The translations under genes were made by a program, and so were the position numbers. From the NCBI GenBank assembly GCA_001687465.1, contig LVLI01000050.1, positions 25,576 through 89,575 of the forward strand: a stretch of DNA of 64,000 bases, in the 5' to 3' direction. This stretch comes from Halocafeteria seosinensis. Its lineage: Eukaryota > Sar > Bigyra > Bicosoecida. Shown piece after piece: positions 11,601-22,532 of this stretch. The notes beneath the pieces were generated by a model. It saw nothing but the letters and a program-made list of their open reading frames with translations, was not told where the DNA came from and did not search any database. The stretch's first letter is position 1, and every line of letters starts with the position of its first letter.

Positions 11601-12150
11601 AGAAAGCACGGCTGCAAGCTCTGGTGAACAGACAGGCAACGAGACTCGCGTTGTACTTGTGGATGCTCAGTCGGCTCTCGGTTCTGGGTCGGTGCGCATA
11701 GTGTCTACGAAAGCCCCAAAAGCGTCAATTGAACAAAAGCACCGCTTGGAATCAGGCAACCGTACCCTTCAAGTAGCCGTTGCCGCAGATGTGAACACAG
11801 GCCATTTAGAGCGGCTTGAGAGGGCGCAACTAAGACTCCGACAGTGGAAAGCCCGACTACTGGCAGAGCCACCTCCATTGATTCAGGTTGAGAGCAGTGA
11901 TACTACTCCGTTTGACGAGTCGAGAGAGTATGATGAACGGTCGGTATCTGAAAGCTATGCCTCTTCTCGGGTGCATGTTCGCCGTTTAGAGTTTGCCAGG
12001 TCAGGGCCTAATGGTGGTGTTGAAGGTGGGCTTTCTCGCGAAACCGAAGAGCATCGTCGGAGCCAGCTTCGTCTGGAAGATGTTTCTCCAAAGAAGGTCT
12101 TCACCCCTCAAGTTTCAAGAGGTAAACGCTCAGTGTCATCTTCGGACTGA
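8623..12150 (+). CDS. P3: GLUG-repeat surface protein with 14 repeats
   Basis: An intact 1175-residue frame. The first ATG is the first of eight consecutive ATG codons (8623-8646), so the protein can begin with up to eight Met. A good signal peptide follows (SRSLLFLFIYCAAAAGAG, about residues 9-26), then the start domain 'ANLREGIISGG', 'HEVFDGNDFTIDL', 'IRNLHTKNG' and 'VDSCSSSG'. There are fourteen GLUG repeats, one of the longer single arrays in the window. The cap ends at 'LRFQLSTPSPT' near residue 644. The stalk is short (about 648-800), the TM is at about 829-850 followed by K-R-R, and the tail runs 851-1175 with 'DPRAMYANQIGIP', 'AHINPLAS', 'RQWKARLLAEPPPLIQVE' and 'RRLEFARS'. Probably a type I membrane protein; role inferred. 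Confidence 0.92.
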   Translation: MMMMMMMMSRSLLFLFIYCAAAAGAGAGTADSANLREGIISGGEQFFTYNETRKMFELTGNFVWKDVYEAHNNVHYYIALGPHEVFDGNDFTIDLFDVGNFPGLFTVEKEVTAFTQAPEIRNLHTKNGEIATRGGFIVQGEQRFFIVDSCSSSGKTMGGNEHSNAGGICGHRCGADAGQISILNSFSSGKINSKGAGGIAGGRVGDEGGIVNITNCHSNGVISHKNSGGIVGVDAARKGGEIGVFQCHSSGTISANHAGGICGAFWYETGGTVEITQSSSTGNIDGKYSGGIIGGNAGRNGFAEITECYSTGDVNGISSGGIVGQNAGEGGGVVNVLRCHSTGIVKGKYAGGVCGSFRAIAAAGSVYITESYSRGAIDGYGSGGVIGAEAGRKGAVEIKGCDSTGQISGSSAGGIVGVDAAQDDGEVRVTQCYSSGRILGENAGGICGSFWYDEDRHDGGLVSITHSYSTGEIQGVQSGGIIGGNSGRSGEAEVRECYSTGNITGEKSGGITGHNTGEIDGMVDIVDCYSRGSISGSRAGGICGADMKGTVDVTNTYASGELSRNEAGGIIGRTDVSESSITVKHSVYSKPLVGGDGEELATEDNVINSDDVDDIKGQLYHANGVKVWSDAVWATDGPVSLPVLRFQLSTPSPTASTTASTSSSPLLTSTPSETITVTSTPTTSETPSGTSTRTQTAALTASPSSTSTASRSPTSTGTPSETGTGTPTPTSTRTPSESNTGTVTLSSTGTPSRTVNSAESATSTSTVSQTLTRTASFSSTTTSSRSSTPLWTCSLTSSETSTLATVTGVDNLSSEPSRSGRTTVTAFFRIFAAATVAGAMAALTIYLGYKRRNNKNAAKASSDPRAMYANQIGIPLGNLKLMSSLGTGFASSGGTSLVQSQGISSETHKGKQDVTHPDHSQVRATNPLGHMQVAHINPLASDTRRHRAVHTKSPKRTVSDKFTLKSGKTDQRNIKSYKLSGVRAGSESTEVLQESTAASSGEQTGNETRVVLVDAQSALGSGSVRIVSTKAPKASIEQKHRLESGNRTLQVAVAADVNTGHLERLERAQLRLRQWKARLLAEPPPLIQVESSDTTPFDESREYDERSVSESYASSRVHVRRLEFARSGPNGGVEGGLSRETEEHRRSQLRLEDVSPKKVFTPQVSRGKRSVSSSD

Positions 12151-13169
12151 GTGGTTAGCTCAACATGAAGTACTGTTCAACGTTGGGCAGGTGTTGGTGA
12201 TTTGACGCAAAGTATGCATGTACTCATTTCTCCACCTATTGCGAGATTTTCCAGGGATGATTGTAGGATGGAGGCGACGAACGCTCGTTTTAGCTTGCAT
12301 ATTTCTACACCAGTTTCTTAGGATTTTGGAGTGGTATGCAAACGGACTCTCATCTCTCTATCCTTGTGCGAACTTACTACCCTAGCTGGTCAGGCAAATC
12401 GAAGCTGTTGCCACCACTTTCAGGTATCAGGAGCTAGTCAATTGGCGCGTGTTGCTTGAAGGCATATTTCATCGTAACTTGATTTGAGGGTCCATGTCAA
12501 GCTGCTGCTACCTTGAACTTATCTGTAACTACATACATGCATGCCCGCGATACAGTAGTCAATTCACATCCATCTTACTTCTTCTTTGTTCCATCCCTCC
12601 TCCTTGTTGTCGTGCGACGCCTACACCAAGCAAACAAGCACATACATAACAGGTCTACAAGTTCCGGCGTCGAGGGCCTCGTGGTACCAAAGGGTACAAG
12701 TGGTTGGTGATGCGCTGCGATCCCGGAGTGCGATTCCGGGGCGCAAGAATAAGAAGTGACAGTGGGCTCAACGACCCTTGTGCTCGTCCGTCCGTCATAG
12801 CCCCTAGATCTGCTCGTTGATGTGGATTTGCGACAAAGCAGTAAAAGTGATTGATGAGCACCAGTAGTGTATAAGAACAAGGCGGGGCGACCTTTATGGC
12901 TTTTGCTTGTTTTGCCGGGGGCTTTTCTTGCTTCATTCTCCTTATATTGTTGCTACAGATACATTTCCACATTGTAGCAACGTATAGAAGGACTTGCTAA
13001 GCGCTGTGGCCTGTCATAGAGGAAGAGAGGCCTCGGAGGGGGTCAATTACGCGTACATCTTCACCGAAAGAATGCCAAACACGAGACTCAGGTAGCTACG
13101 ACGACGAATGAATTGGGACAGTCCTTACTGCTGAGAAGCACCCATTAGGACAGACTGTGTGCAGACATC
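12151..13169. other. P3-P4 intergenic region
   Basis: A 1.0 kb spacer with no supported gene. It contains a perfect 6-bp-stem inverted repeat (CCCGGA...TCCGGG, about 12722-12740) and one TACAGTA at 12551. Confidence 0.5.
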
Positions 13170-16100
13170 ATGATGAAGCATTGTTCTTGTGTAGCAGAAA
13201 TGCTACTCGGAATCGTCGAGAGAAACTTGATTTTCTTACAACTGTTCAGTGACAAACGCTCGCGGCTACGCAATTCGAGGAAGAGTCATATTGGAATTGT
13301 TGGACGTACAAGGTATAATCTTACTTTGTATCGTTGGTTCGAGGTTGCGGCAGTCATCTTAGCCGCGTTCCTAATCTTGTTACCCGGTTGGTGGATGGGA
13401 GTACTTGCTGAGACCGACTTGCGCGCGGGCATCTTAGACGGCAAGTATGGCGATCATGTAACATACAATTCTAGCAGCCTGACGTTTAATCTAATCCAGA
13501 ATGTGGATGAACTGGAACATACATTTAATGGTAACGACGATTATATTACCCTCGAGGCCAACGAGACATTCGAAGGAAACGGCCACACGATTAATTTAGA
13601 TGGCTTAAATGAATTTGAGGGACTATTTGCCATAGGAACGGAGAATGCAGGCAAGGTGGACTCATTTGAGAAAGCTCCCATAATTCGCAATTTGCATATG
13701 AGGAACGGGAAAACTAGTCGGAATGGGGGATTCATTGTCCGAGAAAAGCAACAGTTTTTCATTGTAGAATCATGCAGTTCTACAGGAGAAATCTCTGGCA
13801 CTAGCTCCAGTGACGCTACTAGTGGCGGTGGTATATGTGGATACCGATGTGGAGCTGATCACGGCCAGATCAGTATATTGGACTCGTATTCAAAAGGAGA
13901 TATCCATGAAGGCGCCGGTGGAATAGTGGGAGCTCGTGCGGGGTATGACTTTGGCATTGTTAACGTTACCAACTGTTATTCAACTGGAGTTATCGAGAAG
14001 ACAAATGCGGGCGGAATCGTTGGCCTGTTTGCTGGGCGTTCTCACGGGAAAATATATGTTACAAATTGCTCTTCCAAAGGTGATATGGATGGTCCCCAAA
14101 GTGGTGGTATCGTCGGCGGCGAGGCGGGATATGACCACGGGCTAGTTGTGGTCCACAAGTGTCATTCCATTGGGGAGATTGTAGGAGCCAAGAGTGGCGG
14201 TATTGTCGCCGATGATGCCGCTGAGGGATACGGGGAAGTGAGAGTATCTCAGTGCTATAGTACAGGAAATATTGTGGGAAAAGAAGCGGGTGGTATTTGT
14301 GGCCAATTTTTGCTAAATGGGGAGGATGTTGGCGGCTCAGTCTACATCATGCAATCTTATTCTACAGGCCTCATTGACAGCAAGAAAAGTGGAGGTATTA
14401 TAGGGGCAAACGCAGGTCGGAAAAATGGATATGCAGAGATAAGAGAATGCTATTCCACCGGCGATATTAGTAAATCTTCTGCTGGTGGAATTGTGGGAGC
14501 TGATGCTGCTAGGGAAGATGGCACTGTGCGGGTGATTCAGTGCCATAGTACTGGAAAGATTTCAGGGAAGCATGCGGGAGGTATATATGGTGCATTTTGG
14601 GATGAGCCTGGAGGTAAGGTTAATATCACGCAATCTTATTCTACAGGCCCCATTACGGGCGAGAAAAGTGGAGGTATTATAGGGGCAAACGCCGGTCGAA
14701 ATGGGTATGCAGAGATAAGAGAATGCTATTCTATTGGAGAGATCAGTGGAGGGAGGTGTGGAGGTATCACGGGTCATAATGTGGGGGTAAAAGATGGAAG
14801 AGTTGATATCATTGACTGCTACAGCAAGGGAGACATCACTGGCCAGGAGAAACAAGGTGGCATATGTGGTGCTGGTGCACAAGGAACTGTGACGATCACA
14901 AACTCATATGCCTCGGGTGAGATTGATAATACCAATGTGGGAGGTATTATAGGGAGTATATCTACTTTCACAAGCTCCGTGAACTCCATCACTATCAAAT
15001 ATTCAGTATATAATGGAGAGAGTGGCGGGAAGGTAGGAGGTGGGAGTGGGGAATCCACTGGGGATGAGGATGAGGATACAAACCTTGGCTTGTATGGTAA
15101 TTCGGGCGATTTAAAGGACATTACAGGTAGGCTGTACCATCTTCCCCAGCCAAATGGTTGGTCCGATGCCGTATGGGCTATAAATGGCACCGATGAGCTC
15201 CCTGTATTGCGCTTCCAGCTGCCAACACCAAGTCCCACGGCTTCCAGCACCTCATCGCCCTCGTCAACCAGCACTCCCAGCGGAACAGCTTCCAGGACGG
15301 TGACTGACACTCCATCAAGGACACGGACGAGAACCCGAACTTCTACTTCGACAGTGAGTCGGAGCAACACACCTAGTGTAAGCCGAACTCCTACAGCCAC
15401 GGGGACATCGAGCAACACGCCTACAGGAAGCACAAGTCCTCCTTCTACGGGAACTCCTACTGAAACAGCGACTGTGACTCAAATATCGACTTCGACCGGA
15501 ACTCTAACAAGTACGAGAACTGTCACGTCGACACCGACTGGAACTCCTACTGGAACTAGCTCGTGGAGTCCGACGCCTACATCCACCCACACTCTTAGTC
15601 AAACAAGCTTGGCAACTGTCACTCTGACGTCTACTGGAACTGCTAGGGAAACACGTGCGAAAACCCCAACACTGACATCGTCCGAAACTCCAAGCAAAAC
15701 CTATATATATTCCCTACGAGCAGTATGACACCCTCGGGTTCCGCTACGATGTCGTCAACTTCGAGTTTGGGAGGAGTTGCTGGAGCTGAGAGCCTATCGT
15801 CCGGGTCAACTGGGTCAAGCGGAAGCAGAATATCTTCTGCCCTGCGAATTTTTGTTCCAGCTACTTTGGCTGTAGCTCTAGCGGTGCTGATTACGTATCT
15901 TGGGTATAGGCGCAGACGGAACGAAGCAGAAGCGAAAGCATCGAGTGATCCTCGAGCAATGTATGCAACTCAGCTTGGAATACCTTTGGAAAGTTTGAAG
16001 CTAATGTCTAGCTTGGAAGCTGGGTCGGGTACTCTAGGTCATATGTCTTCTGTCCAAACTCAGGAAGCCTCTTTGAACTCAGGAAGCCTCTTTGATAGCA

Positions 16101-16952
16101 GAAAAAGGACACAAACAGAGTATGCGTCAACATCCAGAAGGGTCTCAAGTGAACGCAACGGATCCCGTAGGGGAGATGAAGCTTGCTCACATCAACCCTT
16201 TGGCATCTGGTGCCCAAAAAAGTCGAGCTGAACAGACTGAATCAAAATCGACGAAACAAACTGTAGCTGATAGGTTCGCTCTCAAGTCGGGCAAGACGGA
16301 TCGACGAAACATTAAGTCATACGGAGTTTCTGGGATTCAGTCTGGCACAGAGTCTGCCGTCTTTTCTGTAGGAAGCATGGTTGCAGGTGCTGAGGGGAAG
16401 GTACAGAACGAAGCTCGCGTTGTGCTCGTAGATCCGCGCGCTCAATCGTGTACCTCTTCGGGATCGGTTCGCATTGTCTCGACAAAAGCGCCAAAACTGG
16501 AATGTGGGCAGAAGAACAGCTCTGGTGCAGGGAAGGCGAGACTGCAAGTTGCTGTTGCAGCTGATGTCGATACCACTCAACTAAGACGCCTAGATAGAGC
16601 TCGGCTAAAGCTCCGACATTGGAAAGCACGGTTACTGGCGGAACCACCTCCGTTGGTACAGGTTGAAACTGGTGCTACTATGACATCTGCCAAGGATGTC
16701 GAGGATACATGTAAATGGCCTGCTCACCGCTCAGCTTCTGAGAATTATGCTTCGACACCGTTATTCAGTGATGCGCATATTCGTCGCTTGGAATTCTCCA
16801 GTTCCAGACCGGGTGCTAGTAGTCTCGGTGGTGGACTATCGCGTGAAACAAAGCAGCATCACCAGAGTCAGCTTCGTCTCGAAGACGCTCCTCTAAAGAA
16901 GCATTTTGCTCCTCAGATCCCAAGGAGTAAACGATCGCTGTCGCTGTACTGA
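13170..16952 (+). pseudogene. P4: GLUG-repeat surface protein, two compensating frameshifts
   Basis: The frame starts at ATG 13170. A strong hydrophobic segment lies at about residues 59-79 (VAAVILAAFLILLPGWW) just before 'TDLRAGILDG'. The start domain and 13 GLUG repeats are intact. The cap reaches 'LRFQLPTPSPT' near 15205-15240 and the stalk follows. Compared with P6, a TA-rich stretch at about 15701-15712 has two extra bases, which gives a TGA at 15726-15728. The TM and first part of the tail then continue in frame 2 (15725 on). A 19-bp tandem duplication (16057-16094) shifts reading back to the original frame, and the tail runs to the TGA at 16950-16952 ('AHINPLASG', 'KARLLAEPPPLVQVE', 'PRSKRSLSLY'). 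The net insertion is +21, but the stop makes translation end before the membrane span. A secreted ectodomain of about 852 residues is still possible. Confidence 0.88.
16057..16094 (+). repeat. 19-bp tandem duplication in the P4 tail
   Basis: Two identical adjacent 19-base units, 16057-16075 and 16076-16094 (AACTCAGGAAGCCTCTTTG). P6 has a single copy at the matching place. The extra 19 bases change the frame. Confidence 0.95.
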
Positions 16953-18546
16953 AGGATTTGCTCGGAGAATGCTATGCCCACGATGTGCCCGATTCCGTGA
17001 CCATTGAACACTAGTGCACCGCATATATAAGCGGATCACGAGATATACGTCGTACAAAAATACTGCCAATTGCGCATTTTGATATGCGATAAGACAATAA
17101 TGGGCGTATGCTGAATGACTTGACTTCTCACCACAAGCGAGGAGCCTCGAGTTGTGCCGCACAACCTGTGCGTTGTGCGGAGGGCAAACTTCGTTGTATT
17201 GACCCTCAAGTTCACGTTTTAAAGATAGATTCAAGGTGGTGATTTCCTAGAATTATTTTTCACTCTTGAGTTATCAATGGTAGTCCTAGAATGTGGTACA
17301 ATACAAGTGTCTCGTTTCTGGGAGTTTCACCTCACGTGTTTGAAGGAATTCACCGGAAGAACTGCACTAAACACCGCTAGGTCGTATTCAGATAGATGCT
17401 TCAAAGTAGTTCCACCTTAGAATTTCTTGCGTACTCCCTTGAATCTGCACGGCATGCCGTTGGATTCTCAGCTCTCAGCTCTCAGCTCTGCAAGACGGCG
17501 CATGGGTTGGTATCCCCCGCCATGTGGTGACTAGAGAGGAGAAAAGGGGATAATGCGACTCCCGAGAGCCCTACGTGGACACACATGCACCCCCTCAAAT
17601 TGCGGCCCAGCCCAATGGACTGTGCATGTAGGCGAATAGAGACCAAAGTAAGAAGAAGAAAAAAGATATACTGTAGTGAAGGGCTTTAGAAAGGGAAAAG
17701 TTGCTGAAAGACGCGTTTTTTTCGTTCGTGGTTTCCCACTTTCTCGTTGGTTGGTTGCAGATACATGGTACTGTATTAACAAAGAAGAAGAAGAAAAGAC
17801 ATCATTTGGGAATTGTGTCTTGTCTGTCTCCTACAGTCTGTAGGAGAGCATTCTACTGCTGCTGCTATACTGTGTACCACACGCATGAAGGTGTGGCTGG
17901 TTTCTGCGCAGTCGGGTAATTCTCTTGTAATCTAATTAGAAAATTGACGTCGTTTCACGGGCATGAATTGATAGACGTTGAGTTCCCAAGCAGAGGGATA
18001 GTGAAGCGAAAACTAGAACAGGTTCTCTCTCCCATCCATGATGTATTCAAATATTCTCCGGGGCCAGAGCCGGATTCCGCAGAGAGCCTTTTGGTTTTGG
18101 GAAACAGAGGCACACACACACACGCACACCCACATATACATACTGTACTGTACATCCAAACACACCAGTGGGGGATTGTTATTGTGGATGAATTGAGAGA
18201 GCTAGGTAAGAGAGATATGCTGTTGTAGGCAAGGGAAGGGGTGCTGAAGACGCGGTTTTCCACGTTTTCCTTGATACATTTTGCGTTGCTTTTTTTGATT
18301 GCAAATACACTGCCACAATAACATTGGCGAGATCACAGGGAGGGGAGATTGTGCCGTTTTTCCCTCTTCGCTCTGTGGAAGAAACCACTAGAGGTATCAG
18401 GCTAGCATTCTGGGGCTGCGGACTCTGGACGCAAACAGGAAACGCACTTCTCCCACATGCAGGTACTCTAAGCATATATATATGCAACGACTACTGTGTG
18501 GTAGTGTACTAAAACTGGACTGGCTCAACTAATCTGTGTGGACTGA
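16953..18546. other. P4-P5 intergenic region, duplicated before P6
   Basis: A 1.6 kb spacer. The stretch from about 17395 to 18546 is clearly related to about 21720-22530 upstream of P6: the same order of phrases such as GTGGATGAATTGAGAG, TTTTTTTGATTGCA, ACACTGCCACAATAACATTG and GCATATATATATGC. It has A/G-rich tracts (about 17645-17665, 17784-17800), a CA microsatellite (about 18111-18130), a triple CAGCTCT repeat near 17465-17490 and several TACTGTA heptamers (17670, 17769, 18141, 18146). No gene is supported. Confidence 0.7.
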
Positions 18547-20859
18547 ATGATTGACAGGCACCGAGAGTGCAAGCGGAGGAATGAAACCAGAACTTGTGTG
18601 GAACTTTCTCCTGAATTCAGTATTAGGATGTGTTTGAATAGTCTTTTGAACACATGTGCTTGGGGATATCTCCTACGCGCCACACAAACTCCAAATTGCC
18701 GACTCGTGAAACATGTAACTATCTTGAGTGTTCCGAGGGTCGTTGCATTCCACTGGACTGTCGTGGCAGCCATCTGCTGTACATGCTTCGGAGTAGTAAG
18801 GACTGCTGACTTACGGGACAGCATTGTGGCTGGTGAGAAGCAACCTTGCCTGACATATCATCGACCCAGGAAACTGTTTGAATTGACGTGTAATTTGGGT
18901 CCGGGCAACTTTGGAGATTTAAGCAATGATACTTATCTCACTCTCCGTGCCAACGAAGTGTTCGAAGGGAATGGCCACTCTATAAACCTACAGGGACTAG
19001 ATAGTTTTGATGGCTTCTTTGCGATCGCGTCAGATGGAAATGACACGGTAGACTCGTTTGAGAAGGCTCCCGTGATTCGCAATTTGCATATGAGGAATGG
19101 AAAAACCAGTCTTGAAGGGGGATTCATTATTCGCAGGTTGCAGAAGTATTTTATTGTCGATTCATGTAGCTCCTCTGGGACAACCGGGGGTGGTGGCATA
19201 TGCGGGTATGCATGCGGAGGAAACGGAGGACAGATCAAAGTCGTAAATTGCTCTTCCGCAGGGGATGTAGTCTCCCACGGAGCTGGTGGGATTACAGGAG
19301 CACGGGTGGGTCACACTGGAGGTATTGTCAACATCTCTGACTGCTGGTCGAGTGGAAGGTTAGAATCAGGCAACACGGGAGGAATTTGCGGTGTGCTTGC
19401 TGGGAGAGACGGAGGTCAGGTGTTTATCACCAATTCCTATTCGATGGGCGATATCGTTGGTTCTGATACCGGTGGAATTGTCGGTGGAGAAGCTGGCTTT
19501 GACAATGGATATGTGTATATTCAGGGGTGTTATTCCAGTGGGAAGATCCAAGGATCCGCCAGTGGTGGAATTGTCGGAGACGACGCGGCTCAAGGGAGTG
19601 GTGTTGTCAGAGTCATTCAATGCCACAGTACTGGAGACATATCGGGAACCTTTGCAGGTGGTATATGTGGTTCATTTGAGCATAAAGATGTAGACGGTAA
19701 ATCATTTGGGAAAGGGTCCGTGTACATCATGCAATCGTATTCTGAAGGCCAAATTGACGGAGTTTGGAGTGGAGGTATCATTGGGCGTTTTGCCGGTCGG
19801 AATGGTTCGGCAGAGATACGCGAATGCTATTCCGCAGGAGATGTTTCTGGACAGCAAANCGGTGGTATCACAGGAATTCGGGCAGGGTTTGATGGTGGAG
19901 TCGTTACTATCATAAACTGCTATACTAGGGGGGGAATCCAAGGGACCGGCAGCCAAGGCGGCATATGTGGTGCTGCGGCACAAGGCAATGTAACGATCAC
20001 CAACTCATATTCCTCGGGTGAGATTGGGAGCTTCACTGCGGGAGGTATTATAGGGAGTATATCGTCTCTCGCAAACTCCATCAGTGTCAAATATTCAGTA
20101 TATAATGGAGGTAGCGACAAGATGGTAGGGGATGGGGATACCAACCTTGACTTAGAAGGCAATTCGCACAACTTGGAGAATATTACAGGTCAGCTGTACC
20201 ATTTTCCCCAGCCAAATGGTTGGCCCAATGCCGTATGGGCTATAAATGGCACCGCTGAGCTCCCTGTATTACGCTTTCAGCTGCCCACACCAAGCCCCAG
20301 TGCGTCGTCTACGGCTTCAATCACCTCATCGCCCTCGTCGACCAGCACTCCCAGCGGAACAGCTTCCAGGACGATGACTGCCACTCCGTCAAGGACAGCG
20401 ACGAGGACTGAGACTGCTACTTCGACAATGAGTCCGAGGAGCAATACGCCTAGTGCAAGCCGAACTCGAACGGCTTCAGCCACGGAGACATCGAGCAGCA
20501 CTCATACAGGAAGTGCAAATCCTACCACCTGTACTTCTACTGCAACGGCTACTGGAACAGCGACTGTGACCCAAACATCGACTTCGACCGAAACGTCAAC
20601 GAGTACGAGAACTGCCATTTGGGAGTCGAGTGAAACTCCTCCTGAAGCAAGTTGGATGACTCCAACAGCGACATCATCAGAGGCTCCTAGAGAAATCAGT
20701 ACCCGAGCTGCAATCACGGGTACCGAACGCCCTTCAACCGCTGTCTCATCAAGAAACGTTTCCACGCACAACAACGAGATATACCGTGTGCGAACGACTC
20801 GAGACGGAAGGATGAAGTTGCCTATTAAGCGAGTTTCGTGCGAAGCGTCACCGTCGTGA
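18547..20859 (+). pseudogene. P5: GLUG-repeat ectodomain and partial stalk; TM and tail lost
   Basis: The frame opens at ATG 18547. The ATG at 18628 is conserved in P6 and may be the true start. A hydrophobic segment (FHWTVVAAICCTCFGVV) directly precedes 'ADLRDSIVAGE'. The start domain, ten GLUG repeats, cap and first part of the Thr/Ser/Pro stalk are nearly identical to P6. The frame then leaves homology: it ends '...VRTTRDGRMKLPIKRV...' at the TGA 20857-20859 with no TM helix. That ending aligns loosely with the mid-tail 'SGKTDRRNIKSYGVS' region of P4, so a deletion appears to have removed the end of the stalk, the TM and the start of the tail. One ambiguous base at 19859 lies in the eighth repeat (P6 has G). 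Either a decayed gene or a soluble, truncated ectodomain. Confidence 0.85.
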
Positions 20860-20984
20860 CAGAGAAACACCTCGCGCCACTAGACGTCCGCATTTCTAAA
20901 GAACATTAGGGATAAGAAATCACCCTGAATGGAACTGATGCGAGTAATTGTGTATAAACCATACAACTCGAGAACGGTGATTGC

Positions 20985-21335
20985 ATACGACACCTACAGA
21001 GAAATCCGAAACTGGAAGGCGTGGCTAGAAGTTATTGGCAGATCCCCGTCCGTCGGCAAATGCTGACACTCGAGCTACTACAAAGCCTGCGGAGGATATC
21101 AAGTATACGTGGTCTGTTCACCGATGAGCCTCCGAAAACTACATGTATGTTGTCAGTCATAGTCATATATTTCGCTTGGAACTTGCTTGCTCCAGCACGG
21201 ATGGTAGACGTACTGGAGTCTCCCGATTCGGAGTAGTCTTGTCGTGTTAATCGGACTCAGGTTCGTCTGGAAGGTGGGCTGCCACCAAAGAAGGGTCTAC
21301 TATCTATGTACTGGGTGATTCGCTCAGATGACTGG
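20985..21335 (+). pseudogene. P5 degenerate cytoplasmic-tail relic
   Basis: This is non-coding now, but it aligns by eye with the last 350 bases of P4. AACTGGAAGGCGTGGCTAG matches the HWKARLL codons, ATATTTCGCTTGGAACTTGC matches the RRLEFA codons, and CAGGTTCGTCTGGAAGG and CCACCAAAGAAGG match the QLRLE and PPKK codons. GTACTGGGTGATTCGCTC matches the stop and 3' flank of P4. Many substitutions and indels break every frame. Confidence 0.7.
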
Positions 21336-22532
21336 ATTGAGTGGCTATGCACGTGATGCTCGACCAATGAAAACTCGCCGCACTGCGTCTTGAGATGGAT
21401 CTCGAGTTATACTTCGTACAATATAATTGCCGATGATCATCTTGCTTTCGGACAGAACAGTACTGGAAATACGCGGAATGGCTTCGCGTGACAGAGACTT
21501 GAATAGGGCGGAACCAAAACCTCGTGCTGACCGACAGACTGAGGGGGAATAGAAGATGTCATTTTCCCAGCATTTTTTTATTCTTCATGTGATTTATTTT
21601 CGTGTGATAGGCCTACTGTATGCTACATCATGCGCATGTGCCTTTATGTGGGTGGTTCCGAGAATTGCACCTACTGCTCTACTTCTTCCCAGGAAAAATA
21701 AACCCCCGATAAGAACATAATCAGATGCATGCTGTTTCAAAGTACTTCCACTATACTTCCTGCTTTCCTCCGTCAATCTGCATCGCATACCTGGTCGAGG
21801 CCCAGTTCTCAGTTTTTCCGAGCGGGGCCGGGTTGGTTGGTTGGTTGGCGATGGACGGGATCCGGAGAGAGCTCTTCGAGGAAAAAAAGGCACACACACC
21901 AGTGGGATTGTAATTGTGGATGAATTGAGAGCTAGGTAAGAGAGATATGTTGTCGTAGGCAAGGCAAAGGGTGGTGAAGACGCGGTTTGCCACCTTTTTC
22001 TTGATACATTTTGGGGTGCTTTTTTTGATTGCAGATACACTGCCACAATAACATTGGCAAGATCACAGGGAGATTGTGTCGTATCTTCTTCCTCGGTCTG
22101 TGGAAGAGGTATCAGGCCAGCATTCTGGGCCTGTGGACTCTGGACGCAAAAAGGAAACGCACTTCTCCCACATACTCTAAGCATATATATATATGCAACG
22201 ACTACTGTTTGGTAGTGTACTAACCCTAGACTGGCTCAACTAACCTGTGTGGACTAAATGGTTTCTTCTAGGTGCTTGATGGATTTGATAGAAGCATTTT
22301 GTTGGAGTGCCACGGCTACGGTGGGACGGACGATTGCTACCTACGTACACAATGAATTAGGCGATGTCTCCTCGCTCCAGAGCTGCACTAGACCTTCCAA
22401 AACCCTCTTTTAGGGTTTCGCTGCTGCTTTCCGGTCATATCATTGACTGGCACTGAGAGTGAAAGCGGAGGATTGCTCAAACGGAAAACAGAACTTCTGA
22501 AACTTGTGGGGATCCCTCTCCTGACCATTATG
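21336..22532. other. P5-P6 intergenic region, copy of the P4-P5 spacer
   Basis: About 21720-22530 repeats the P4-P5 spacer with indels, including the GCATATATATATATGC palindromic AT block near 22180. It therefore carries the same presumed promoter as P5. A TACTGTA heptamer is at 21614. No gene is supported. Confidence 0.7.

Noticed and set aside
12715-12745. GC hairpin that might be a tRNA T-arm
   Set aside because: The loop lacks the TTC.A.. pattern on either strand, and no acceptor or anticodon arm is found around it.
18105-18150. CRISPR-like or functional repeat array in the P4-P5 spacer
   Set aside because: It is a simple CA microsatellite followed by TACTGTA copies. There are no regular repeat-spacer units.
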